A stretch of 64,000 bases of DNA, from contig JAJVDF010000136.1 in the NCBI GenBank assembly GCA_022410635.1, positions 618,061 to 682,060 on the forward strand, in the 5' to 3' direction. How positions within the stretch are numbered: position 1 is the stretch's first letter; every line of letters begins with the position of its first letter. The position numbers and the translations under genes were made by a program. Source of the stretch: Tretioscincus oriximinensis (lineage: Eukaryota; Chordata; Lepidosauria; Squamata; Gymnophthalmidae). The notes beneath the pieces are model-generated. The model had not been told where the DNA came from. It saw only the letters and a list, made by a program, of their open reading frames with translations, and made no database searches. This document shows, one piece after another, positions 1 to 13,080 of the stretch.

Positions 1-32
1 ACACATACATACATACACACACATACATACAT

Positions 33-63
<31 letters not shown>

Positions 64-218
64 TACATACATACATACATACATACATACATACACACAT
101 ACATGCATGCATACATGCATGCATGCATACATACATACATACATACATACATACATAAATACATACATACATACATACATACATACATACATACATACAT
201 ACATACATACATACATAC
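1..218. repeat. (CATA)n/(CACA)n microsatellite
   Basis: Tandem tetranucleotide CATA with interspersed CACA and CATG variants fills the left edge of the window. Open frames read through it (His-Thr-Tyr-Ile repeats) are artefacts of the repeat. Confidence 0.97.
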
Positions 219-324
219 AGTTGGATGGACGAACAGACAGATACAGAGCCAGCCAGCCAGGAGAAAGAAAGGCAGATATTCTAGCAATAGAATAGATATG
301 ATCTTTGGCTGCAGAGGAAATATT

Positions 325-1688
<1,364 letters not shown>

Positions 1689-2099
1689 ATAGAACATGGC
1701 CTGCCGCATGGACCTTGCTGCACCTCATGGTCCTCCTAGAAGAACAGAGATGTTCTTCTCTATCTGATTGTCATTGGCTGGTCTGTCCTATCTGCCTCTG
1801 GCTGTCTTTGTTTGGCCTTAGACATCATGTGCCAACTGCCTTATGCCCCCTACCCACCAAAGAATGGTTGGACTTTCCCAGCAGATGGAAATGGTTTCCC
1901 AGCAGATGGAATTGTAGACAAAAATGTCGACTCTCGCATGATCTCTGATAAGCATATGATTTGGACTCAGCCATGGACCACTGGGGGTTTTATCCATACA
2001 CCATTTCTGCTCTGGATTTGTTCCTAGGCAGTTCCACGATGTGAAGGCCAGCCCTGGGGTTGCCAACTTCTGCCTTATGCATGCATTTCCACTATTTAA

Positions 2100-2105
2100 A
2101 ATAAA
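2100..2105 (+). terminator. RAB3D: Polyadenylation signal AATAAA of RAB3D
   Basis: AATAAA lies about 410 bp after the RAB3D stop. Between them (1689-2099) is apparently non-repetitive 3' untranslated sequence with a short local duplication of CCCAGCAGATGG near 1880-1910. Confidence 0.65.
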
Positions 2106-2129
2106 TACGTAAGCAAATGTTTCAATGGC

Positions 2130-2455
2130 TGTTCTTGTTGAGCGTCATCGGCCCGTGGAATGGATTTCCAGAAGATATGGGGGTCGCTAGCAGCCTGGAC
2201 AGGATTAGGCAAGTTCATGGAAGCCAAAGGTATAAATAGCTCCTAGGATGGATTTCTTGATGTTGCCTCTGGGATGGAGCAGCAGACAGGATTCCTGAAG
2301 CCCCATTTGCAGGGAGTCAAAAGCAGGTGAGGATTTTGCCTCCTTCATCTCTTGGAGGTGTCCAGGGGCAATGGATGGCCCACTGGGTAAGACAAAAGGN
2401 TACATTAGATGGGCTACACCCCTGCAGAAAGGTTCCTCTGATGTTCTTATGTCTT
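2130..2455 (+). mobile_element. CR1 LINE 3' tail
   Basis: Contains the CR1 tail landmarks: a CATCGGCCCGTGGAATGGATTTCC block, a GGGATGGAGCAGCAGACAGGATTCCTG block, and the terminal GATGTTCTTATGTC. Non-coding, decayed. Confidence 0.8.
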
Positions 2456-2459
2456 AGTT

Positions 2460-3560
2460 ATTTATTTNCATTTTTATACCAGCCTATACCCGTAGGTCTC
2501 AGGGCAGTTAACAATAAAACCATAATTTTAACACATTAAAAACAGCCTTTTCTAAAAACACTACAGTAGTTTTCTAGCCAAAGACCAGGCCAAAGAGGTG
2601 CGTCTTTAGGCATTTTCTGAAAGTGCACAGAGATGGTGATTGATGCACCTCAAGGGGGAGACTATTCCACAGCCTGGGGGCTGCCACAGAGAAGGCCCCA
2701 TTCCGGGTTCCCATCCTCTCTGCCACTGAGGGTGGCGGTACAGTCAGGAGGGCCTCCCCTGCAGATCTTAGGGCACGAGCAGGCTCATATGGGAGAAGGC
2801 CTTCCTTTAGATATTTGGGGCCCAAGTTATGTAAGGCTTTAAAGGTTAGAGTTAATACCTTGAATTTGGCTCAATAGCAAATTGGCAGCCAGTGCAGTTC
2901 TTTCAAGACCGGCGTGATGTGTGTCCGTCCAGCTGTTCTGGTCAGCAGTCTAGCGGCTGCATTCTGCACCNGCTGCAGCTTCCGAACCATTTTCAAGGGC
3001 AGCCCCATATAGAGTGTGTTACAATAGTCCAACCTGGAAGTTACCAGAGCGTGGATCACTGTGNCCAGAACATCCCTGGCCAGAAGTGGCCGCAACTTGN
3101 GGACTAGATGTAGCTGGAAATATGCACTCCTGGCCACCGCCTCCATCTGATCTACAAGTGTCAGCAAAGGATCCAGAAGCACCCCTAGATTCCGCACCCG
3201 TCCCTTATAGGGGAATTCAACCCCATCCAGGACAGGGTGCCTACTCACTTCACGAACCCGGGATGAAGAGACACACAGCACCTCCATCTTGTCTGGATTC
3301 ATCTTCAATTTATTGGCCCCCATCCAGCCCATCACTGCCTCCAGGCACCTGTCAAGCACGTCAACTGCCTCTCCTGATTCAGATGGAACAGAGAGACAGA
3401 GCTGAGTGTCATCTGCATATTGATGACACCTCACACCAAATCTCCTGATGACCTCTCCCAGCAGCTTCATACAGATGTTGAAACAGCATGGGAGAGAGGA
3501 TCGAACCCTGAGGAACCCCACAAGTGAGCTCCCAGGGTGTCGAGTAAGACTCCCCCATCA
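2460..3560 (-). pseudogene. L2-like LINE reverse transcriptase remnant
   Basis: Minus-strand frames encode the reverse-transcriptase core YADDTQLCLS, followed by [56 protein letters not shown] and LKELHWLPI. After a frame change comes the C-terminus RLWNSLPLEVHQSPSLCTFR. This order is that of L2-clade ORF2. The 3' end has CCTGAGACCTACGGGTATAGG and an AAATA-type tail (2460-2520 read in reverse). The start is lost and there is at least one frameshift, so it is dead. Confidence 0.88.
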
Positions 3561-3639
3561 CCCTCTCTGGAGAGTCTTAGGGTCCTGCCATAGTATACAC
3601 TAGCTTGTAGATGACAGATCCCTGTTCCAAGAGTTGAGA

Positions 3640-3740
3640 TCAGGAGAGAATTTTGCCACCTGCTTAAGATGCACGGGGGCAACAGNTGGGCTACTGGGTG
3701 AGACAGAAGGCTGGACTAGGTGGGCTGTGGCTGGCAGTTT
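3640..3740 (+). mobile_element. CR1 3' tail fragment
   Basis: Short match to the CR1 3' tail (ACTGGGTGAGACAGAAGGCT..GGTGGGCTGTGG). The sequence just before it (3585-3625) resembles one arm of the palindromic family described at 31275. Confidence 0.6.
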
Positions 3741-3904
3741 GTTGTTTACATCTATGGCCACCTTGTGGATAAACAATAAACAACAATTTTTTCTTTCCCT
3801 GTGATCTTTTAACATCCAGCCTGCTGCATTTTCCTTGGACAACAGGGAATCCCATCAAAAACAATTTCATTGTAGCAAACACGAATNAACGAAAAACCTT
3901 GTAG

Positions 3905-4090
3905 ACAAGTTAGAAGTGCTGTGTGTAAAGTTATCCTTAGTCCGTGAAAGGGGAAAACATCCTGTCCCTGATGGGGCTGAATTGCCCTATAAGGNAGAGG
4001 TGCGAAGTCTGGGGGTGCGCTTGGGACCCTGCACTCACACTTGAAGAGCAGGTAGAGGCATGGCTAGGAGTGTCAACTACATCTGCTTTA
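3905..4090 (+). pseudogene. L2-like LINE fragment
   Basis: The plus-strand translation KLEVLCVKLSLVRER..VPDGAELPYK..EVRSLGVRLGP matches the same reverse-transcriptase stretch seen in reverse at 2460-3560, so a second, opposite and much shorter copy lies here. Confidence 0.75.
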
Positions 4091-4139
4091 CCACTTCAGG
4101 ACAGGGATGATCAGCCTACAGTAAGGGTACAACCTTTCT

Positions 4140-5427
4140 GCAACCCTAAGTGTACCCTCTTACCAAAGGCTCAAGGGTAACCCCTTACAAAAATCTCAAG
4201 GGTACCACCTCACAGATACCCCAAGGATACATCCATATTGAAACCACAAGGGTATCTCCTTACTGGAACCCCTTACTGAAGACCCAAGGGTATCCCCTTA
4301 AAAAAACCTCAAGGGTACCATGTCACATATACCCCAAGGGTAAACCCATACAGAAATCACAAGGGTACCTCCTTACCAAAACCCCAAGGTACCCCATTAC
4401 AGATACCCCAAAAGAACCCCCCTCAGATAACCCAAGGATATCCCCTTTTCAAAAACCCAAGGACAACCCCTTACAGAAATACAAAGGGTAACCCTTTACA
4501 GAAACCCCAAAGGTATCAACATACAGAAACCCCAAGGGTAACCCAGAAACATACCAACATACAGAAACCCCAAGGGTAACCCACACCCTCACAGATATCC
4601 CAAGGGTAACAACTTATAGAAACCACAGAATAGCCCCTTACCAAAAACCCAATGGTAACCCTTAGCGAAACCCCAAAGATAGCCCCTTTCCAAAACTTAA
4701 AGGGTAACCCCTTTCCAAAACCCTCATGTTAACCCCTTATGGAAGCCCCAAGAGTATTAGAGATATCCCAAAGGTAACCCCTTACTAGAACCTTAAGGGT
4801 ACCCCCTGTGACGTCTCCCTTACCAGGTTTACCTGCTCTATTCCTGAGTGCCTGTAGGGAAGACCATCACATATTTTACTCAGCTAACTGGGCAGAACTA
4901 ACTTATACCAGCCTAACTTACACCAGGGTATCTCCCCTTTGTACCCTAATCATGTATGCCTTCCTCACTAGAGACTACCAGCCTCTATGGTCAAGCACAC
5001 TTTATTGCCAGTCTCTCTCTTTTTTGGTTGTGTGCATATAGATTGAAACCACACATAAGGGTTCTTTAAAAACAAAAAGGGTTATTTACAATTGAAGCAC
5101 TGAGGTGGAATCATGAGCCCAAAATGCTAACACAGCAAATACAAATGACACACTCACCTTCCCACTCTGAGTCTTTTCCTAGGCTGCTCCTCCCCTTTCC
5201 TTCAAGGTGGATGCCACACACCCCTATCGAAACCTCAAGTTTAACCCCATTGTAAAACTTCAGGGATAATAGCTTTTTGGAACACCAAAGGTAACCCTTT
5301 ACGAAAACCGAAAGGGTAGACCGTTACAGATACCCCCTCTCAGATAACCCAAAGGGCCCCTTTCATAAACCCCAGCGCTAAGCCTCACAATAATCCCAAA
5401 GGTGCCAACATACAGAAACCTCAAGGG
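4140..5427. repeat. Degenerate tandem array of about 25-bp units (left part)
   Basis: Diverged copies of a unit close to CCCCTTACAGAAACCCC AAGGGTAA recur every 25-28 bp. The core AAGGGTA is visible dozens of times. The array is broken at about 4805-5215 by sequence without the unit, and at 5428 by a DNA transposon. The open frame at 4150-4491 is only a reading of the units. Confidence 0.85.
4805..5215. other. Non-repetitive block inside the tandem array
   Basis: The block lacks the 25-bp unit; I see no gene and no recognised repeat in it. Similar flanking units on both sides suggest it was inserted into, or replaced part of, the array. Confidence 0.4.
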
Positions 5428-5795
5428 TAGGGGTACCATACNTCCCGGAAAGCCGGGAATGTCCCGGATTTGGGGACAAGAATATTGTCCCGTCCAGGTT
5501 TAGTAAAGTTAAGTAAAAATCCTGGATTTGTAAATTCCACGGTGGATAAGGCAAAGGGGGAGTTGCAGGATGCCTGGGGCTTCTGAGGGCAGCAGGAGCA
5601 GGTCGGCTTCACTCCAAAAGCTTCTTGGGTCCTGGAAAGACCCTTGGAATGTGCCATAGCTGCTCCTCTTGCAGGAGGCGGAGTTTCTCGCCTGCTATAA
5701 AGCAGAGCTTGCCTCGCCTCCTTTGCTTTGTATGTGTGCGTGTGCGCGGGCATACGTGTATCCTGGTTTTGGACACTTTGATTATGGCAACCCTA
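5428..5795. mobile_element. hAT-like non-autonomous element, TAGGGTTGCCATAT family, copy 1
   Basis: Ends TAGGGGTACCATAC and ATTATGGCAACCCTA are inverted repeats. The 8 bp CTCAAGGG occurs immediately before (5420-5427) and after (5796-5803), as expected for a hAT target-site duplication. Because the host array contains this motif repeatedly, the duplication here is weaker proof than in the other copies. Length 368 bp, no coding capacity. Confidence 0.82.
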
Positions 5796-6405
5796 CTCAA
5801 GGGTACTCCCTTTCTGAAAACCCAACAGTATCTCCTTCTGAAAACCCTAGGGTAATCATGTAGGGAAACCACTTTCCAAAACCCCAAACCTAACCCCTTT
5901 CCAAAACCCTTACAGAAACCCTGAGGGTAACTCCTTACACAAACCTTTAGGATAACCCCTTTCCGAAAACCCAAGGGTACACCCCTACCGAAACCTCAAG
6001 GGTAGTCCCTTTCTGAAATCCAAGGGTAACCCTTTCCCAAAACCTCAAGGTTAACCGCATATAGAAACCCCAAAAGTAACCCCTTACAGAAACGTTAAGT
6101 CTATCCCCTTACAGAACCCCCAAGGATACCCCCTTACACCAATCTCCTTAAAAGAAACCTTAAGAGTACCCCAAGTGTAATATTTTACAAAAACACCAGG
6201 GGTAACCGTTCTCCCAAGGATAGTCCTTTTCCGAAACATCAAGGGTACCCTCTTTTCAAAAGCCAAGGGTAACTTCTTTCCAAAACCCCAAACATAACCC
6301 CTTTCCGAAACACCAAGCTTACAGAAACCCCAAAGGTAACCTTGTACAGAAATGTGAAAGGTACACCTTTCTGAAACTGCAAGGGTAACCCTTTAAAGAA
6401 ACCAC
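5796..6405. repeat. Degenerate tandem array of about 25-bp units (right part)
   Basis: Continuation of the array at 4140-5427 after the transposon insertion, with the same CCCC-TTTCCRAAACCCCAAGGGTA-like units. Confidence 0.82.
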
Positions 6406-6413
6406 AACATGAC

Positions 6414-6542
6414 AGTGCCTCTAGGAGGTTCTGGGATTCAGTTTTGGATCCTAAAGAAACCTGTCCAGCTGNGATCTTTCCTTCTTCTTTTTTTAACTTC
6501 TTCAGGATCCAGAGCTGCATCCCAGAACCTCCTAGAGGCACT
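6414..6542. repeat. Inverted repeat with 24-bp perfect arms
   Basis: Arm 6414-6437 (AGTGCCTCTAGGAGGTTCTG..) and arm 6519-6542 are perfect reverse complements around an 81-bp spacer. GGATCC-containing stretches extend the pairing inward. Probably a palindromic transposon remnant. Confidence 0.75.
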
Positions 6543-6559
6543 TGTGTGCAATTTACAGA

Positions 6560-7710
6560 AAAATAAAATTCTCAGGGTTTTTTTTTGGGCTCCCAAGACA
6601 TCTAGCAGCACTGCTGTGCATTTTAATGAGATTTTTTTTCCAAATATTTTTCCTTTTTTTTAACTGCTGGGAGGTGAATTCAAAAAAATCTGAATTTTAT
6701 TTTCATTTTTTTTTTCAATGCTGGGTGGATTTTTTCAGGCATGGCTGTGTCTCCCAAACCTCCTAGTGGCTCTGCCATGATTTTTTTTTTTTTTGAGAAA
6801 AATAAATTTCTAAGATAAGATAGCAATGTTTTTTAGATTTTGCTGATCTTTTTATTGATTGTGTCTTGCTGAATGTTATATTTGCTTTGAAAAGAGTGGC
6901 TAGATTTTTATTGCACTGCTTTTTATAACAGTTTGCTCATTTTAGTTATTTTATATACTACCTTGTGAGGGCGATTGTCCAGAAGAATGGTTTATCATAT
7001 TTTATTTTATCAACTACAATGCAGACGTATCAATAGCGTGCACCTGAACGTTTAAGAAATATAACAACGACGTATTCTAACAATAATGACAAAATTGAGA
7101 CTTGCTTCATTACAAACAAATCTTTTAATTGATCCAACCTACCTTCCTACCAGTCCTTACAAACAGGTACTGCAAAGACACTCTGCCAGAGGGGAGTCGT
7201 GATAAGGGAAGCATTGATTTTCTACCAGATGCAGAAAGTTCAGTCAGTAACTACTTCTAAGCCCTGAGAAGAAACCCCTTCATCTGTTCTTACTTAGTTG
7301 TTATTGAGATAGAATCTGTCTCTGTGTATGGCAGAGATGAAACTGAGAATCTTTGACGACAACTGTTAGGTTAAAGTAGCAACTTTTCTGCAATATTTGA
7401 CTCATTTCCTTCTTCCAAGTGGCAAGAATTTCAAGGACATGANTCTTGGTTTTGTTTTCTTTCACTACTTTATTTTGGCTTGTTACAAGTAAACAAAAAA
7501 GAAGGTGAAACATGTTTATGAATAAAGTAACATTCGCAAAGAAACAAAGGAAAAGAGCAGTAGAGAAAGACAAGGATGGGTTGTCATGCCTAAAAAGGCA
7601 ATTTGAGGCTGTGTTGACATTTAGTAAAAAATTAGTAATTTCTTGTTAGTCTCCAAGTGCTTTTGCTAGAGAAATCTCAAAGAATAGCTCAGAAATGAAT
7701 CAGAAGAGTT
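6560..7710. other. No gene seen; T-rich and AT-rich intergenic sequence
   Basis: 6560-6830 is T-rich with CCTCCTAGTGGCTCTGCC-type motifs that resemble the interior of the TAGRCTGACC elements. The remainder is AT-rich, apparently unique sequence. The minus-strand open frame of 90 codons at 7301-7573 has no recognisable domain. Confidence 0.5.
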
Positions 7711-7714
7711 GGGT

Positions 7715-7925
7715 TTTATATGCCGCTTTTCTCAACCTGAAGGAACTCGAAGCAGCTTCCATGACTTGCTTTCTTGTCTTGACAACAGACACCGTGTGAA
7801 GTAGGCGGTGCTGAAAGAATTCCAAATATCTGAGACCAACCCAATGTCACTCAACTGTCATCATGGAAGACGGAAGAATCAACTGGATATGAGTCTGTCA
7901 CTCTAATCACAAGACCAGACGGTTC
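7715..7925 (-). mobile_element. SINE, Sauria type
   Basis: Read in reverse it has the usual body (GGCGGTGCTGAAAGAATTCC-like block on the plus strand, CTCAACTGTCATCATG) and the ATATGCCGCTTTTCTCAACC 3' module, matching the better copies at 28333 and 29430. Confidence 0.65.
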
Positions 7926-8189
7926 AATTATACATCTATACATCATCTTTAATGCACGTTAAAAGCAAGAGAAAATGCTTCCAAGTGTATTCAACTATAG
8001 CTTTGAAATCTGAAGGGGGGTGAGCACGATTTGTCTATGGTGCCCCCCAACTTTAGAATAAACTCCCTGTGGTGCTATATTAGGTGCCCTCATCACACAT
8101 ATGCTTTTTAAGCCATCTTCTGTCCAGGTGTGTTCAGAGCCCTTATGGTTTTGGCACCTGTTTAAAACTAAAAAGAAGTAGCCATTTTA

Positions 8190-8300
8190 GTCTAAATTGG
8201 AATTACTCGCAAGAAAGTCTCAAAGCATCTTAGAAACAACAGGAAAAAGGCAAGGAGCATGAATGTCCATAGACAAGTCCACTTGTTCAGATGTTATGGG
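8190..8300. repeat. Dispersed repeat with GACAAGTCCACTTGTTCAGAT core
   Basis: One of about fifteen copies of an unclassified dispersed repeat. Its copies share a stretch like GTCTCWAAGGTGCTACGAGA, a run near TAACAAGAAAAAGGTAGGC, and a core like AAGTCTACTTCTTCAGATG. Other copies are near 11030, 14495, 14925, 19075, 23520, 25720, 27240, 27965, 29090, 32700, 41580, 44650, 44770 and 51405. Confidence 0.55.
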
Positions 8301-8974
8301 CTTTGTGCTGTAAAAAGCTAAAAGCTTATTCTTAGGGGTTTTTCCTGGTGTAGTCCAGTTCTTCAGGACTTAGCCTTAGTCCCTTTGCAAATTAAAACTT
8401 AGGTTGCACCTATATGCTATTTTTTTATGCTATTCTATTGAGATATCGTGGTTTCTTTCTTATGGATTTTCTTCCTAGTACTTTTATGCTGATATATTTC
8501 TTAGTATCACTAATATGGTGGTATGGAGAGCCCTCTTGTGAGACTTCCAAGCTACCTTGAGACTTTGCAATGAATCATCTCAATCCCACTGGCTTCCAGG
8601 ATTCACCAATGAAAACACAAGCNTCTACATTACATGCATGTACTAGAAGCAAAGGAAGTAGATACAGAAAATGTATTGAAATGTAGTTATTTGTTCACTG
8701 TTCTTTAATATTCCTTGTCAGTGTGGGTGTATCCTGTTTTTATACACATTTTACATCTTGTTTTTATTATATGTTATTATAACTCATCTTGGAATCTGGA
8801 TGAAGCGTGGGATAAAGATGTTAAAAATAATAAAAAGTTCCATCCTATGGATGTATATTCTGCTGTTATTTTCTTTTTTCCACTTTGTTCTATATCCCCA
8901 AATGGGTAGTTATTAATGCAAGAAATAAAAACAAACAAATGCACAAAAATATACGCGACTCACACATATTGCAG

Positions 8975-9900
8975 CAGCATATATGAAAAGGACCTGGGGG
9001 TATTGGTAGATCACAGGCTACANGTGAGTCAACGGTGTGAAGGAGCTGCAAAAAAGGCAAATATAATCCTGGTGTGTATTAAGAGGAGCAGGGATAATTG
9101 CCTGAAGTAATAATTCCTCTCTATAGTAATTTGGAAAGACCCACATAGTTCTTCTGGGCATTGCAATTTTAAAAGGACATTGCTAAACTAGAGCATGTTC
9201 AAAAGAGAATTACAAGGATGGTTAATGGTATGGAAACCTTGACTTTTGAAGATCAGTTAAAACATTTAGGAACGTTTAGTCTGCAAAAGAGAAACCTGAG
9301 AAGAGACATGACAGCTGTCTACNAATATCTGAAGGGCTGTCAGACAGCAGAGAGCCTTGTTCTCATTGGCATATGGAAGGACTAGAAACAATGGGATGAA
9401 ATTAGGAAGTTGTAAGTCCCTTCCACATCAAAGGGTAAAATGGGGTTTTAACCCAGCATAAAACAATATTCCTTTACATTACCTAAAATGTTAACACATG
9501 GAAAACCAGGAAGTTACTGCGATTTTGAAGTTCTAGCTTGCTGGCATCCTCTTGCCCTCTCCATCTCTGCCACCGCACACCAAACACTCAGGGCTACAGG
9601 CAGCTTTCCATTGGAAGGAGAGGTATTTGGGGCTGATGTTGGAAAACATCAGCGACTTCTCCTTCCACAATAAATGAGCTTTTTCCTTGGTGGAACATGG
9701 GAGGACAACAGGAGAACCTTGTCTGAAAGCAGCTGTAGATTAGATATCTTTATGANGGTTAAGGGTGATAAATGGGTGGAATAGGTGGCCACAGGAGGTT
9801 GAGTACTTCTTTGCTAGAATTTGTCAAACAGGGGGTATANAGTCCCCAATCTGGGATGGTTTAGAGAATCCAGCATTGAGCAAGGGGTTGTATTGCATTC
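8975..9900 (+). pseudogene. CR1 LINE, decayed 3' half
   Basis: The translation near 8980 shows [12 protein letters not shown] and CEGAAKKANIIL, the CR1 reverse-transcriptase C-terminal region. After frame breaks it continues with the thumb-like block (GCTAAACTAGAGCATGTTCAAAAG) and a tail equivalent to that at 20850-21274. Many frame breaks and some Ns. Confidence 0.8.
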
Positions 9901-9979
9901 TGTATCCGGCTTACAGGACCTTCTGGGGCTCCGGGAAGTAGAACAGGGCAGCAAAATAATCATTAGATGTGTGCTGCTG

Positions 9980-11030
9980 TGATGGTGTAAAATGTATACA
10001 GCTAATTATGCTGGCATTGTTACAATAGAGATTCCCAAGCTTTCACCAGCATGAATCTTGGAGATCAGGCCATGTGCTAATGGCTCTCACCTGAAAAGAA
10101 AGAAACAGGGGAGGCATGCAGACAGGCATTGTTTGCCCAATGGCCAGGCGAAGAGGTGGCTGGGAGACGAATCTCTCCCTAGCTTCACCCAGCAATTGGA
10201 CAGGTATTCACTTCCTTGATGGCTGGGCCAAGAGGCACAAGGAAAACACATGAATCCTGGCTTCACTATCTCTGCTCGAAGATTAGGGCTGCATTCCTAT
10301 TAGAATTTTAAAAGGGAATGGAAAACGGATTTTATTGTTCCAAAATGAAAGCGAAGTGAGCATTCCCTGAGCATTCATTCCACGTTAACGTCCCGATTGC
10401 TGTGAGCTGAGAGTGCTCAATGAATCTCTTTCATTGGGCTGCAGTAGCTGGAAAAACCTGTTTTTCCAGAGGAGGAAGGTAGCTGCTGAGCCTGGAGGGA
10501 ATGCCAATCAAAAGAGCCCATAGCCCCCGCTCTCTCTCTCTCTTTTCGTTGTCTGATCTCCGTTGTCAGTGTACAAGTGGCGCGAATTACAAAAAGCAGC
10601 AGCAACTACGCAATTTCACCATGAACTGTGGATCAGAAATCTGTGGTGAGCATTTAGAGCTACGCTGCAGCACTTCCGAGTCCATTTTTATGGTAACACA
10701 GTCAGAATGATGGGCTTTGGCTTCTCAGTCACGCACACGTTATGGGGCAATGGGAACGCAGCCTGGGAGTTGGAGTCTTTCTGCTCACTCCCAGANGGTC
10801 AGTGAGCCTCATCATTTGTGCTGCTGCCTCTATCCAAGCTCTTGGATTGGACAGAATAAAGACCAATCCCAGACCTTGGATTTCAGGNATCCCAGCAATG
10901 CCTATTTCATTAACAGACAGTATAATCTTTACATCAATTGATAATTTCCTTTCTTTCCTCTCCCTGGAGATCTTCATTTTAAAGCAGTTGATGTTCCATT
11001 TTCCAACTATGCTATACCAAATTTAAGAGA
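9980..11030. other. No gene seen
   Basis: Apparently unique intergenic sequence. A CT run (about 10530-10545) is the only simple repeat. Open frames at 10417-10977 are short and overlap on both strands without recognisable domains. Confidence 0.45.
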
Positions 11031-11292
11031 AATAACCATGTTAGTATGTGACATTAACGTTTGTAGATAAGTCTACTTCTTCGGATGCTTTTTTCTTGTT
11101 TTCTANATATAGCAGATTTTGTTCATTAAAACTATTCTGCTTCATGTACAGTATCCCTTTACATACTAAACCCACCTCTACAAATTCCATCTAATTTTGT
11201 CTTTTTATTACTATCAACAACTGGACAGCCATAAANNTTGTCTCTAATATTGTACCTTCTTTCCTTGCATACTCCTTTATTGCATACTTATT

Positions 11293-11818
11293 TAGACTGA
11301 CCAGATTTTCTGAGACCCAAACCGGGGTAATTAATATTCATGCTAATTTGCATATTCATAGATATGCAAATTGCCCACCAACATTCATTCCCTTCCAAAA
11401 TTCCCGCCTGAGAAATTGGTAAAGCATGTGAGAATTTTTTTAAGTGCGTGAGAATTTTTGGAGTACATCAGAATTTTAATATTTTTTTACAGAGCCTTCA
11501 GAAGCTGGCCCCAGTTGCCAGTACCCCCTAGTGGTGGTGCAGTGATTTAAAAGAAAAATTAAAAAATATTTTTTTGAAGTGTGCGAGAANGTTTTGAAAT
11601 GTGTAAGAATTTTTATTTTTTACTGAGGGGAGGGTGCCTTCAGGAGCTGGTCTCAGATGCCAGAGCCCCCTAGTGGTGCTGCAGTGAATTTCTTTCAAAA
11701 AAATTTTNATTTTTTTTTTCCTCAGCAAAAACCGGGGAAATGGTGCCCCCCCCGGAGGGCGGGGTAGACACCCCAAAAATGGGTTTTCTCCCCCAAAAGG
11801 GGGCATCTGGTCAGCCTA
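11293..11818. mobile_element. hAT-like element, TAGRCTGACC family, long form, copy A
   Basis: Starts TAGACTGACCAGATTTTCTG and ends GGGGCATCTGGTCAGCCTA. A perfect 8-bp duplication TACTTATT flanks it (11285-11292 and 11819-11826). The interior has AATTAATATTCATGCTAATTTGCAT, CCCCCTAGTGGTGGTGCAGTG twice, and GTGTGAGAATTTTT-type tandem units. 526 bp, no coding capacity. Confidence 0.9.
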
Positions 11819-11829
11819 TACTTATTTGA

Positions 11830-12475
11830 TTATTGCTTATCTTGTCTGTTTTTATTTTATTACAAAAATCCTGTCTCAGTTCGCTTTCCTACCATAAGGA
11901 CATTTAAATACCTTTTTTTTCACAACTCCAACACATGAGACTAATTGACTTAATATGTTATCTGCCTTGATGTTTCATTCCACTTGTGAATCATTTTCAT
12001 TTCTTTGATCCTAATATTTTGACATTATTTAACATCTTTCTTATATGAGATAAATCTAAAGTTTCCCCTGCCATATCGTTATTTTTATCTCCTTTCTTAA
12101 AATAAATGTCCATATCCTTCCTGTGATTCCTCTTTCCCCTTTAGTTTTACCTTTTTTATCATACAGTGTCCTCAAATTCATCTTCCTTTGCTGTTAATAA
12201 TTGCCTAGTATCATAAAATACAATCTGATTGTTCTTGCTGGTAGCTAGGTTTCCCTCCTATTATATTCTTCAGCTCATCTCCAATAAGTGATTCACCATT
12301 TTGCTTATAACTGTCTTTTATTATTCTATATCCTAATACTATCAATTTTAACACTTGGTTCCTTCCTAATACATTTTCATTTTGAGGGAATGAAATGTTG
12401 TTGATTTATGAAATCATCCATTCTGGAAGGCTGTCTAAGTCAGAGTGTATAAAATCATAAAGTGAATAAAGAAAA
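11830..12475. other. No gene seen; T/A-rich intergenic sequence
   Basis: Pyrimidine-rich on the plus strand, with many Ns absent and no recognisable repeat or domain. Confidence 0.4.
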
Positions 12476-12477
12476 AA

Positions 12478-12845
12478 ATATTTTCTCTATCACATGACAC
12501 TAGAACCAGAGGGCATTCCTTGAAACTGATGGACTGGAGAGTTAGAACACACAAGGTAAATTATAATTGCACCCTGCGTGTCGTCTGTGGAATTTACTGT
12601 ACTTTCAGAAGAAGTAGTGGTAGTCAACAGCCTGGATANCTTTAAGACAGGATTAGACAAGTTCATGGAAGCCTAGAGCATAAATAATTACTAGGATGGA
12701 TCTCCTGATCCTGCCTCCAGGATGGAGCAACAAGCAGGATCCTTGAAGTATCACTTGTATGGAGTTCTTCTGCCTTCTTCTGATTCAGACTGTCCAGGTG
12801 CAATTGGTGGGCCTCTGTGTGAGACAGAATGNTGGACTAGAACAT
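12478..12845 (+). mobile_element. CR1 LINE 3' tail
   Basis: Contains the CR1 end blocks (CCTTGAAACTGATGGACTGG, GGATGGAGCAACAAGCAGGAT, CAGGTGCAATTGGTGGGCC, GTGAGACAGAATG). Immediately followed by a second CR1 tail in the opposite orientation. Confidence 0.85.
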
Positions 12846-13080
12846 AAGAAGAACATAAGAAGAGCCATACTGGATCAGGCCACAGCCCACCTAGTCCAGC
12901 ATTCTGTCTCACACAGAGGCCCACCAGATGCACCTGGGCAGTCTGAACAGAGGAAAGCAAAATATGCACCTGTTCATGGCTCCAGGAGTCCTGCTCTGAT
13001 CCCACCCAGTAGGACCCCTTGTTTGTTCTTATTCCCTTGTGGGCTATCTGGCTTTCTGGGCTCCTCTTATGTTCTTGTTT
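12842..13080 (-). mobile_element. CR1 LINE 3' tail, opposite orientation
   Basis: AACATAAGAAGAGCCATACT, GATCAGGCCACAGCCCACCT and CTCACACAGAGGCCCACCAG are the reverse complement of the CR1 tail, so this copy sits head on with the one ending at 12845. Confidence 0.88.

Noticed and set aside
4150..4491. 113-codon frame of repeating TPK/GYP units
   Set aside because: A reading of the 25-bp tandem array; no start context and no conservation of units at the protein level.
7301..7573. 90-codon minus-strand frame with a hydrophobic start
   Set aside because: No domain, no splice partners, AT-rich context; length is expected by chance.
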